Shown here: positions 44,647 through 55,850 of the stretch, piece by piece
Layout of the letters: each line of letters opens with the position of its first letter
Numbering within the stretch: position 1 is the stretch's first letter
NCBI GenBank assembly: GCA_947044365.1
Contig: OX345636.1
Coordinates: 11,985,809 to 12,049,808, forward strand
DNA from: Petrosia ficiformis
Lineage: Eukaryota; Porifera; Demospongiae; Haplosclerida; Petrosiidae
Reading direction: 5' to 3'
Length of the DNA: 64,000 nucleotides
Notes under the pieces: model-generated
The model's database searches: none
What the model was told of the DNA's origin: nothing
Seen by the model: the letters and a program-made list of their open reading frames with translations, nothing else
Made by a program: the position numbers and the translations under genes

Positions 44647-44987
44647 TCTTTATATGGTTGCTGTAAGGATTGTAGGAAGGCATTTGCAAAACTGTACAGA
44701 TTGTGCTTAAAATGCTATATACCTTGTTGACATGTGTATTATAATAATTATTACTATCATTATTATAGTGTTGACCATTTCACTGAACAATTTCTACATA
44801 TTTTGTATTAACTGTAAACCCAATTACTATATTTATTTAGAGTTGACCATTTCATTGAACAATTTCATATAAACTGTAAACCCAATTAATTTTCAGTACT
44901 GAATGTATAACAATATAAATATACATAACAGTAAATGCTTAATTAACAGTCAAAGTTTTCAAACACTAAGAAAATCTGCTTTTGAAG

Positions 44988-47332
44988 TCAAACTTGACCA
45001 AATCCAGGAGAATTTAAAATGCCAGAAATCATGTTGTACTTGAACACCTCAAAATCCATTTTCTGAAGTGGTAAATACAATTTGTTGACGCATGTGTTAG
45101 CCTTCGGAAAGACAGAAGAAGAATGAAACTGAATGGATGGCCGAGGTGTGAATCCCAGTGGAGGTTCAGATGGGGCTCCTGTCACGAACATGAGAACATC
45201 AGAGAGGGTCAGCTTTAGCCGAAGTAGTTCTCCTTCATCAGGAGTCTTTATCTCAACTGACCCTTGTGCATCTGTATAGACAAAATTAATATGCAATATA
45301 AGTAAGTGGTTATAGTTGCTCTCTGAGCTCTTACTTTCCAGGAATTGTGTGAGTTCAGCCCAGTTCATCATGACTGCCTCTTTGCAATCCCTTTGATTGT
45401 GTCCTATCGGAGATAATGTAACTTCAAACATGTCAAAGATTGCATCTGCTGTCAAAGTTGGACACTTGCTGAAAAGAAACAGCGATCGTGTCAAGTTTGA
45501 ATTGCTTCGAACCAGCTCTAGAACATTCAGTGTAGATGACATTCCACAAATAATCTGGTCTAGTTCAGCCTTCACTTTAAGCACAGCAAAATGCTTTGCC
45601 ATTGATGACACCAACAACTCTTTATCTTCAAGGGGAATTTTATTAACAGGTATGGCAATGCCTAAGTCAAATCTGAAGTCATACTCTTCACTATTGATCA
45701 GCTCTTGTAACTCTTCCACTGTGTTTGCATTCTGAATCTACAATGAATCAATATAATTATGTACATAAAACATAAATATTAAATAAGTACAATTCTATAA
45801 AAATATAGATTTACCTTCATGAGTTTCTGTTGAACCTGTTCATCAGGGACATCATCTATTGTAGCTCTAACATTCTGTACCCCATGCACAATGTAATCTG
45901 CAACTGCAGGTGAAAAAAAGCTGGGAGCTGGACCACCATGCACTAGTGATAAGGCAACAATTGAACCAATAAAATGAAAAGTGCGCCTTTCCAATTCTAA
46001 CATATTGTGCATGGGAACTCATGAATTTTCTTTACCACAAAATAGTGAATTGTTTTGTGCAATACATCTCATCAAAATAGTAAAGTACTCTCGTAAAGGG
46101 CCACCAGTATCCACAGCAGACTCGCCAATAAAAGTGACACGAAGCCGTTTTGTAACATCTAGTCCATTTCTTAATTTATGAAGTGTATCTGCCAATACAT
46201 GGCGTCTACGTATCATAATACGAACATTATCATGTATGTCAGTGGGAAGAACTTCACTGCGGTGACGTTGAAGAAGTGTGGGAAGAGTCCAGAGAGACCT
46301 ATATTAGTTTAAAACTGACTTCATTGTATGTATACGAATTTACTTGCAGATCATGTCACATACATTCAATCAATAATGACTAATAACTAATGACTATAGT
46401 TATGCACTTACTCTTCAGTAGGTGGAGTCAATGGAGAAGCAACAGGTGGTGTAGGGCTTCGGTGATCACTATCTTCCTGATCCAATATACTCACATATTC
46501 ACTACATCATGCAAAGACATTAATGATTATAATATTGTTGTGCCGTATCTTTGAAGTAATAAAAAGCAACTAGTATAATCATTGTACTTATATAATATGA
46601 CAAATATGTCCGCACTTTGTTATTCAGACAGACAATAATTATGTATAATTATAAATTATAATACTAGTAGGGTGACATAACTATCATTGTATTAACTCGG
46701 AATACACACACACGGAATACATGCACACACACACCTGTATGGAGAAGTCTCGTTCCATTGCAAGCAGTCAATAATAATGACATCATCTTTCCTATTTTCT
46801 TCATCCACATCTTTGCTTACATCAGACTCAAAGTCACACTGTATGGACAATATCTATGTGAATATGTCACTTCACCTAAACTGACTATATATACCTTTAA
46901 TTCTTCTTTCGCAAGAATATAAATTGGTACTTTAGAATTTCTGCCAGCTACAGCTGAGGCTGTCCACGTATAAGATGATGACAATGCAGGTATTACGAGA
47001 GATTTACTAGTACCACCAGCTTGCTGAAGTATGGAGAAATCAAATCTTGGATTTCCATTCATAGCATCAGCAAATACTGAGTAAATTTCTTTTAAAATTT
47101 CTTCCTCCATCATCTCAGATGATAAACGAATTTTCCCTATAAGGCCATGCTTAGCTAAATAGTTCCTAGTTGGTGCCCCCCTAGGAATACTGATGCTTTC
47201 ATCTTTCCCAACATATGACTGTGGCAGGCATATGATATCCCTGTCATATGTGTACACTTTCTCCTTCCTAACAGGCTGCATACGGTCTCTTTTTCTTAAG
47301 AACACAGACGGCAAATTTGTACAGAAGTACAT
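44988..47332 (-). pseudogene. HECT-type E3 ubiquitin ligase inside the transposon, one in-frame stop
   Basis: Six exons join without frame conflict: 47332-46895, 46838-46735, 46501-46412, 46298-45815, 45737-45335 and 45271-44988, about 600 codons. The start could instead be the ATG at 47281. The N-terminal third (EKVYTYDRDIICLPQSY, KHGLIGKIRLSSEMMEEEIL) is a conserved but unnamed region. Then come an acidic linker and the HECT domain: RVTFIGESAVDTGGPLREYF, FHFIGSIVALSLVHGGPAP, and the C-lobe LMFVTGAPSEPPLGF with FPKANTCVNKLYLP. The catalytic cysteine codon is at 45092-45090. It resembles G2E3-like HECT proteins, which receive ubiquitin from an E2 and transfer it to substrate. A TGA at 46021-46019 interrupts exon 4 between ENS and VPMHN. 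It is the only lesion seen, so this copy is dead, recently dead, or read through. Confidence 0.88.
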
Positions 47333-47451
47333 TTTTATTAATAAATAATTACTATATTTTCCCACACTTATAGAAATCAAACATCGATTTGCTAAACATC
47401 GACGACTTTATAAACATTGACGACTTTATAAACATTGATTTGCTAAACATC

Positions 47452-47515
47452 GCTAAACATCGATGACTTTCTAAACATTGACTTCACACTGTATTTTGAG
47501 ACAGATGGCACCCCA
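47452..47515 (-). repeat. Right terminal inverted repeat
   Basis: Exact inverse of 40109-40172. TA follows at 47516-47517. Confidence 0.95.
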
Positions 47516-48789
47516 TAGTAGCCCTATCATTGTTAGGTTATCATCAGAACAAAGTTATATATTATCGAATGTTTTATTCTATTTACCGACCTGTTTATTA
47601 TTTCAATGATGGAATAACCAGATCCGTAATCCGTGATCCGCGTTTTATACCTACCCAATTTTAGCGAGCACATTTGAGTATATCGATTATATATTGAACA
47701 TAAGATCAAATTAGCACATCAGTATTATTAACATGTGGTTTCTTAATAAATACAAAGGGAGAAAACAGATGATGTGCAGTACTGTGCATGTTCAATAGCT
47801 AGCTGTTGTTAGATCTTATGTAAATGTATAGTTGGAGAAGTATTATGTTGAACCCCGTGCTAGTGTGGACTATCCACTCTGAGGCAAAGCCAAGGAGTGG
47901 CTAGACTACACTTACATGGGTTTTAGCACCTTTAGACTTCTTGCCCATACTCTGATTTCTGTAAATGCATTATATAATGAAGCCTTCCTGGTTGAAGTTG
48001 TTGAGAATAGACTATATACATCTAGTTCCCATGGCTAAAGAATATGTAAACTGTTATATATTACTTCGAATCCTGTATCTGTATCATATCATTCATTCAT
48101 CCTTCACTATAAATTTACTTAATCATCATGAGAACAACAACATTCCAACAAAAAAGGCTACTGGCTTACTCTAGCACCAGTATGATGTGAAATGATATAA
48201 TATAGGGGAGTATAACTTTCAATATGTGATTTCTTAATAAATGCAATGGTTTCTAAGTTACTAAATTTACACTGGTGGTAGTAAAAGGTCAATTCATACA
48301 GTGAATACATTTACAATGAGGTTCTTACAAATATAATTTGTATGTATTGAATATAGTTGAGTATACGTTACTGAACATAGTGGAGTATAAGTTTCAATAT
48401 ATGAATAATTCCTAATGCTATAAGGAGGGGATCCAAATAGTATGGATTCCAGTAAATATGAACAATTATTTTTAATATTATATTTTCCTAATGATAAAAT
48501 ATTGATATTCTGTTTGTATATTGGAAACCATAAACAATAATCTCAGCTGGTATCATATGTTTTATAACGTTATACATTGATTTTGTGGTCTTACAGCTAC
48601 TTGAATGGGGCTTCACCCTCAGGATCTAAATAGCTGTAATTCTGCAAAATCAGTGCACTCTTCACAAAAATATAATTATATAAATATAATATTATATACT
48701 CATTATATATAATAACTAATATATAAAATTAATGATTATAATAATTATTATAATTGTTTAATTGTAATTATAATTGTATATATGGATGG

Positions 48790-49030
48790 ACGTCAAAACC
48801 CAAAAAGCATGCGAACAAGACAAACCACTTCCATATAACCCTACATAAGTACAGCATATAAACCTACATAATTACAGCTCTTTTTTATAGTGGTGTAAGT
48901 ACTTATGTAGGTATATGGAAGTGGTTTGTTTAATTTTGGGTCCTATGTTAGCATCCCAACCTTGCTGCATGCTTTTTGGGTTTTGATGTCCCTACATCTT
49001 CTTTCAATATTATTGAAAATGTTTTTTATT
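48790..49030. mobile_element. Long-arm foldback MITE, second copy
   Basis: Equivalent to 15307-15568, with CAAAACCCAAAAAGCATGCG on the left and GCATGCTTTTTGGGTTTTGA on the right. It is inherited through the duplication. Confidence 0.8.
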
Positions 49031-49899
49031 ATTCTTGTTTCCATTGTTTTTTTTTCTGAATGGTGTGAATATTTTTTGTAGATTGCAGAAATACAGGTGT
49101 AAGTTATATTATATCATGAAATCATACAATCATATATTCATTAAAATTTGTTCATCAATGAAGGTCGTTTTTTTTTTTGTATATATCAACTATTTATGCA
49201 TTCCTTTTCACTTATAATTACAGATGATGTCTATTCTCTATGACTGTCTGCAGTCCTACAAGAATTAGTATGTGTCACTGTGTCAACCATTCAGTATTCC
49301 AATGCTTTTCATATTAATAATTATTATATTTAGTATTATAAGAATGTATTTGCTCACAAACGTTGTTACTATGCAACAAGCATTTTCTCTTCGCATGCGT
49401 AATTAAGTCGTGGCTCGAATATAATTACACTTATGAAAATGGCGTCAAATTCGAGATCAAATCTTTGTAGTCGTTGAGACTCTCTTCTTTCATAGTATCT
49501 GAGGATATTATCTCGATACTTGTAGACCAGAATTTTACTATGAATGCGATTGGAATGATTTGTTTAAATAATATTATAATAATTATGAAGATTTTGCCAC
49601 TCTGCAGTTCTCTACCCTAACAACAATCTTTGGTCACCTAGAAGGTGTTGGTAGAAGTAGGTATGTGTGTATTAAAACGTATCTGTATATATTACCAGAG
49701 ATTTCAGGTCATCACTTGCAATTGAAATGTATGGCTATCCGAAAACTGGTTTGTTCGTGTATTGATCTTTTACTCTGCGCAACGAGAAATTCTGTATCGA
49801 ATACTTTTGGACAAAACTTAACCCTCAGCTCCGCCTATGCGGAGAGGCTGCTATATGACGGAGTTATACCTGCATGTGTATGGATTTGATCCTCCGTAT

Positions 49900-52734
49900 A
49901 TGAAAATGAGGTGTCAGAGCTGGTGTTGGTGTTTCATGATATGTTGCTTGTTAGCAGTAGGATATTTGTATATTGATCTCGCTTTTTCGTGGAGTATCCT
50001 TGTGAATCCTAATAAAGCTGATACCTCTGACCATCAAATGATGTGGATTCAACCACAAAGAAATGCTCTTGTAAGTTACATTCTCTTAAATAGTAACTCA
50101 ATTGTTCTTGTCTGAAACTAATTATAGTTTATAAGACATTAACTCTTATGTATATATATATATATATATATTTGCGTTTGTATTTATTCCTGTTTGTGAG
50201 CTTGTTGATGAAGAAATTTACAGTTGCTAAGTTCTTCTAGTTGCAAATAAATTATGCTATCGAATGAAAAAAAATTGTCCACGAAGAAGACTTTTATTTA
50301 TTTTAAAGCAGTACAAAAATCGGAGCTATGTGCCTCACGAAAGTATAAAAACACTAAATGTGGGCTTTGGCACTGACTCCTACACTTTCAAATACTCGCC
50401 TTGCTGTTTTTCTGAGGCTATAACGATTGCAAAGCATGTTTTTGGTATCTATGGCTTTCTAAGCTTAGAAAGATTTCATTCTAGCTAACTAAGTGAATTA
50501 GTAAGTTTTCTAGATTGAGGCAGTGAGAAACATGTATATATTTATATTCAATGGCATGTACACTATAGAAAAAAAAGTGTTTGTCAGAACTTTCTGCTGA
50601 GTATGACAGTTTTCTAATAATTGCTAATTTTCAACACTACATTGTAACAAATTATCCAGACATAGTATGCTGATATATATATATATATATATATTAATGT
50701 TGTTTTGGTTAGGGTATTACGTTTCAAGATTTCGTTTCAGTTTAGTTTGGTACCGGCAATACAATTATCACACTCACTATTCAAATCTTCACATGTGTTG
50801 CAAGTCTTGACTTTTGCTGGCACATATATGCAAATGTGTGAACTGTTTCAACCAAAAATTATCAAAATGACATCCCTAAAAATATTTTAGTTCTAATTTT
50901 AGCTCATGCAATACTCATGAATATGAGTAGTTATAATAGTATAGGTAGTTATGTATCACTGTAATAACTGAATTGTTGTTTCAATCAATTAGATTATTCA
51001 TGTTTTCTCAAATACTCAACATAAACTTTGAAAGAGCACTTGATCTAAGTAGCACTTGTATATAAACATTCAACAGCCTTTTACCATGTATAACATAAAC
51101 TTTGAATGTTTTAAAAATTAACATACACACAGTCCAAAAAATGTAAAATTACCTGCATTGGTTTATTGAACTGCTTCAACTGTTTACTATTAACAAAATT
51201 TAACAGGAGTTCACATGTTATACATGGTAATATTTGTATGGAAGTAACATATAGACACATAATTATTATATACATTTAGAACAACTGCAATTAAAACAAG
51301 AGTTATAATGAAACAATAAAACCAATCAAACGATGTTGAAATAACTTAACAGTGTAAGTAGGTAGTTACCACAAAAGAAGAAAATTGTGTGGGGTTTTAA
51401 TTGACCAAATTGATTGCCAGACTAGCTCACTTAGCCTTCCTGGCTAACGAAGCATACTTTTGGTAACTATGGCTTTCTTAGAAGGTCTTCCACCTAGCTA
51501 AGTGAGTTAAAAGTCACTGATGTTTAAAATGCAGAAGTTACACAGGCTAGTAAAGAGGTGGGCATTGCCTGTGTGACTACTACACTTTCAAGCACTCGCC
51601 TTGCACTCTTTCTGATGATAGCGAAGCATAAATTAAATATCAATGACAACTCTTCTTTCCAGCAAAGTAGGTTAGAAAATTCAGTCTTGTAAAATACAAA
51701 AGTTATAGCGCTGAATTTTTAGCACTCCGCCACATAATTAATAAACATGATTAACTAGTTAATTAACTAGTTAATTAACCTTTAGAAGACTGATGTCACA
51801 TAAGGTGATCCAGTTACCTAAAAAAACATCACAACAATAATAACAACTGCACAAACCCACACAGTTTTAATAAGGGTGTGTCTATAACTGCACATTGTTA
51901 GTTCAGCACAATTTTTTTCTTTTATGGTATTAGGTAGTTAGGTACTGGTCATCACTGAAAATGTACTCCTGACTTTCAAAACTTCAAAGGATGTTTCTGA
52001 AAGTTTTTATAAAATAATATTATTTGCACATTCTCTGTCACTTTGAAGCTGGATCTGTAATATTATTCAGAACATCAACTTTCAGTTTCCTTCCAAGCTT
52101 TTACATTGACTACTGTAATGATGGTTATGCATGCCTGCAACTAATACAGCTAGTGAATGGTCTACAAGCTACTATATAATATTACATGTACATGACTGAC
52201 ACATTGAGTCTTAGTGAAGTATAGCCAACACATTTGTGCTGTTGGCAATAGGCCTGAACATAATATATCTTTGGACATTTTGCTTTATTTGAACCTTTTC
52301 TTGATAACTAACTTTTAACGTACCTATAATTAACTGACCTAACCCAAATCCTGGCCTGACCACTCTGAATAACATGGAAGTATTATAATATTTGCAAACT
52401 AAACTGCACTGCACTTATTGTTAGTACAGTTGCAAGGAATAGTGGAAATAGTCATTTAATTGGTTGTTATGACTGCATGGTGATATGCATGTACTTGTAC
52501 TAATTAAAATTAGATATACAATGAAGCAGAATAATATTTTAATTAAATCGTTTTAGATTTCCAAACCTTCTTTGTGCATCTAATACAAGATATTAGACAT
52601 AATATTTTAACCTGTTGGAACTGTATCCTTTACAGATGAAATCACATGTGTATATACACTGTAAATTAATGGTTGTTTCAAACAATTGGTGTGGTTATAT
52701 CAGTTGCATGCTTTCTATTTGCATTATATATCAT

Positions 52735-52783
<49 letters not shown>

Positions 52784-54436
52784 TAAAATAGGAACAATTA
52801 CTATGTTGCTAAATGGATAGTACACCTGTAATTTGCATTAGAAACATAATAAACATGTTTATTACAGAAAGTATTATGTTCCTAATGGATAGTACATCCG
52901 TACTTTCTCATTAGGAACATAATAATTATGTTTATAATGGAAATTATAAATTGTTTTTCAATTAATATTGGCTTCCTATGTTTCCTTCCATAGATGCTTT
53001 ATTATATTAATATACTTATTATTTAAAAGCAAATGAAACTCATGTAACCAAGCATTTGTTAAAAACAGCCAATCATTTTTTACAGTGATATAGACTACAC
53101 TATAGCCCCACGAAATGTACTATACCCACGAAACATTTCATATGAAACATTTAGCTGCATCCAAGAAAATCGGAAGCCACGAATTTTACCATCTAGCAGT
53201 AATTTAGATTCTTTAAATAACAATTGTTATGCACAATATACATCTATAGTATTTATCATAATAACAGTATACATGTCATTACATATAATTATAAAATTAC
53301 TCTAGGTAAGAAAATGTGCTTTCTATTATGACAGAGATGGTAGACCATCTATAGTTTTGAACTCTATGAAAGATGATCACAATAGACTTCGTCCTCAACT
53401 ACAACTAAAGATTGTGTATGACAATAGCATATATTTATGTGTACCAGTAAGAGTATGGTTGAAAAGTGGAGTTTATAATCCTTACAAACACAATGGCCAA
53501 ACACGTAAATTTGTAAATTATTTACTGAGAACAATGGGTCCTATTTACTCTGTTTCTCCAGCTTATGTATCACTGACTACTGATACCAACTGTTTAAGAG
53601 GTCTATCAGAATATATTCCAGTGCTCCCTCATCAACATAAGAAAATGTTAAAGTTTGGTGTGTGTTTACATCAACCACTTTTCAATATAACAGATCCACA
53701 AGTTCTAGTGGACTGGATTGCAATACATATTTCACTTGGTGCTGAAATTGTGTTTGTGTATCTTGAGAAGAAATTTATATCAGAGGATATAATAAATCCT
53801 TTAAATTCATTTGTAAAGAGTGGTATACTAGAGCTAATTGACTGGTCTATTGGAATCGATACCTTCTTGTATGGACAGACAGCTGTGATAAATGATTGCA
53901 TATATCGTTCATTACACAGAGTAGAGTATTTAGCAATGTATGATATTGATGAGATTCTTGTACCTCGTAAACACATGACCTGGTCTGGAATGATACAGGA
54001 AATCAAGGAGACTACAGACATTAATCAGTATGCTTCTTTATCATTCAGTAACTATTATTGGCATGACAATGGAGTTGCTATTAAAATAGATAATTTTACT
54101 ATGTGTGATAAAATGAAATTACCGATATACCTAAGAAGAACTGAAGAAATGAAAACAACATTACATTACCCACCAAAATTGATAGTTCGTCCATCTGTAG
54201 TGCGTTCATGCGGTGTTCATTATATATTGAATTGGAGCAACAATCTATTCCAACAATACTCAGTTAATGAGAAGATTGCTACCATTCATCATTATCGAAA
54301 AGGACACGGGGGACATCATTATAAATCTAGTACTCATAACACAATTATGGAACGTTATGGTCGGCAAAGCTTGAAAGAAATAGAAAAAGTTATGTGTTCA
54401 AACTTATCTGATTACAAGGACATTCAAACAGTATAA
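49900..54436 (+). CDS. GT92 family glycosyltransferase, copy C
   Basis: Two exons, 49900-50070 and 53306-54436, with the same phase-0 junction as copy B (CTT|GTAAGT ... CTCTAG|GTAAGA), encode 433 residues without interruption. The N-terminal signal anchor is CWCFMICCLLAVGYL. The catalytic block YDIDEILVPR and the FGVCLHQPLFN and RPSVVRSCGVHYIL segments are kept. Changes from copy B are mostly conservative (for example V to I, K to R), with a cluster of radical changes at NFTMCDKMK against NFTGCQKMK. The predicted location is the Golgi membrane with a lumenal catalytic domain. The sugar donor and acceptor cannot be read from the sequence. Confidence 0.9.
50071..53305 (+). other. Intron of GT92 copy C
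   Basis: Collinear with the copy B intron, with TA microsatellites at about 50150-50170 and 50677-50697, TTAATTAACTAGTTAATTAA palindromic sequence near 51750, and a MITE at 52657-53087. No gene was seen. Confidence 0.6.
52657..53087. mobile_element. MITE with CACTGTAAA ends, copy 3 only
   Basis: Begins CACTGTAAATTAATGG and ends ATTTTTTACAGTG, flanked by ATATA on both sides. The copy B intron reads straight through (GTGTATATATAGACTAC at about 22064), giving the empty site. Inside are a (TA)n run (52735-52780) and two nested hairpins around TAATGGATAGTACA-type words. Confidence 0.88.
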
Positions 54437-55850
54437 CAGTTAATTCCAGAATCTTAATTAAGTAGCTCTCAGGTAAAAAATATTCCTGAGTTATTAGTTG
54501 CATCTCAAGATCTCTATAGGTTTTTCTGTTAATGTTTGTACAATTATTATGGCTTTTCCATCATCAGTTGCACATATCTTAACCTTGTAACAGTCATAGA
54601 TGCAATTTGATGTCGTGTAATTATGCACGTTGAATTACCAAAGATGTACGAATATATGACAAACGTATGAACAGAACTTGTTCTATTTATGAAGTCTTTT
54701 GCTTCATAAGGCCATTTCTATATTTGCTTTCCTTATAACTCGGGCAATAATGGCAGGCGCATAATAGAACTCGCGCTCAAGCTCCAGCTGTAAGAAAGCT
54801 ATTGGTAAAATACGTTGCTTACGAACCTTTAATTGTAATAGGGTATTGTGTTTCAAGCATGAGAAAGCATAGTAACACAAATCAGAATCTCACACGCAAT
54901 TATATTTGCATATCCACATAGTTGTTAATTAGCATAGACCTCAAATATGATTACGTTGCAGCTATAATTAGTGGAGTAAATTAATTGTTATGTTTTACAT
55001 ATATACTAATGATGGTTTATTAATTAACTATAACTAATTTTTGTTAGTTCCCCTGGACATAAGTAACTATGACAAAAACTAAATCGTAATTATAATTAAT
55101 AAAACAATTACTAAGTTTGCTTAAAATTTTGTTTAACTATGACTAGTTTTGTGGCTATAAAAGTTGTTTTCACAAGATTAATAAAATTAATACTTTGATA
55201 ATTAAAATCTAAAACTATATACACTTACAATTGAGTTGTAAGAATTTTGGAGCTTTAATAACATAATAAATAATTCTCATAAAACAGAACATTTCAACCC
55301 AAAGTTATTAAATAAAGCTCAATTAATCTCGCAACTGAATCTACCAACATGATGATAAATATCAACAAAATTATACACTTACAACTAAAATGATTCTTAC
55401 AGTACTTTAATTAATTACTAAAACTTGAGGTATGTAATCTTTCTGTTATTAAAACAAAACTAAGGAAGCTTCCTTCTGACTCAACTAATAAACTATTAGC
55501 ATGTTAGCTTCAATTATTATGATTGAATCCGATTGCAAAACCTATGCAAGAACTATTAACAAGTACAAATGGAAAATGTTGTTGAGCTTCAGACATGAGA
55601 AAGTCTTAAGCAATATCGTAGCAGTCATATAATTAGATCTATATATAGGGATACTTCTTTTCTCTATATATCTTGTTTTGTGCACAAACTGAATAATCAA
55701 TATAGCATTAACCCCCCCCCCCAATTCACCCCCCCCCCTTCACCACGTTGGTCAACTAAAGGAAATGCAATAACCAATTAAATGAAACAAATAAATGCAT
55801 ACAAGTAGTTAATCAAGTAGCTCAAAGCTTTTAAATTTGTCTTCTTCAAT
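54437..55850. other. 3' flank of GT92 copy C
   Basis: Collinear with 23376-24342, then joined at about 55505 to the block that in partial copy 2 begins at 25505. A C-rich run lies at 55712-55739. No gene was recognised. Confidence 0.5.

Larger units (their letters stand above)
40109..47515. mobile_element. 7.4-kb DNA transposon with 64-bp perfect TIRs, carrying a HECT gene
   Basis: The first 64 bases (TGGGGTGCCATCTGTCTCAA...) are the exact inverse of the last 64, and both outer junctions are flanked by TA, consistent with a TA target duplication. Subterminal arrays of a GATGTTTAGAAAGTCATC-like word follow each TIR. Cargo in order: a non-LTR retrotransposon inserted in the left subterminal array (+), an integrase-like gene (+), and a six-exon HECT E3 ligase gene (-). 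The two internal genes converge. With the retrotransposon removed the element would be about 4 kb. The transposase-like gene is internally deleted, so this copy should depend on another for movement. Confidence 0.88.
47666..55505 (+). repeat. Segmental duplication, copy 3
   Basis: Collinear with 13007-24342. It lacks the Helentron-like, hAT, SINE, M1 and CACTGCAAAAA insertions of copy 1 and carries its own insertion at 52657-53087. Its left breakpoint lies about 150 bp from the right TIR of the 7.4-kb transposon. Confidence 0.88.
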
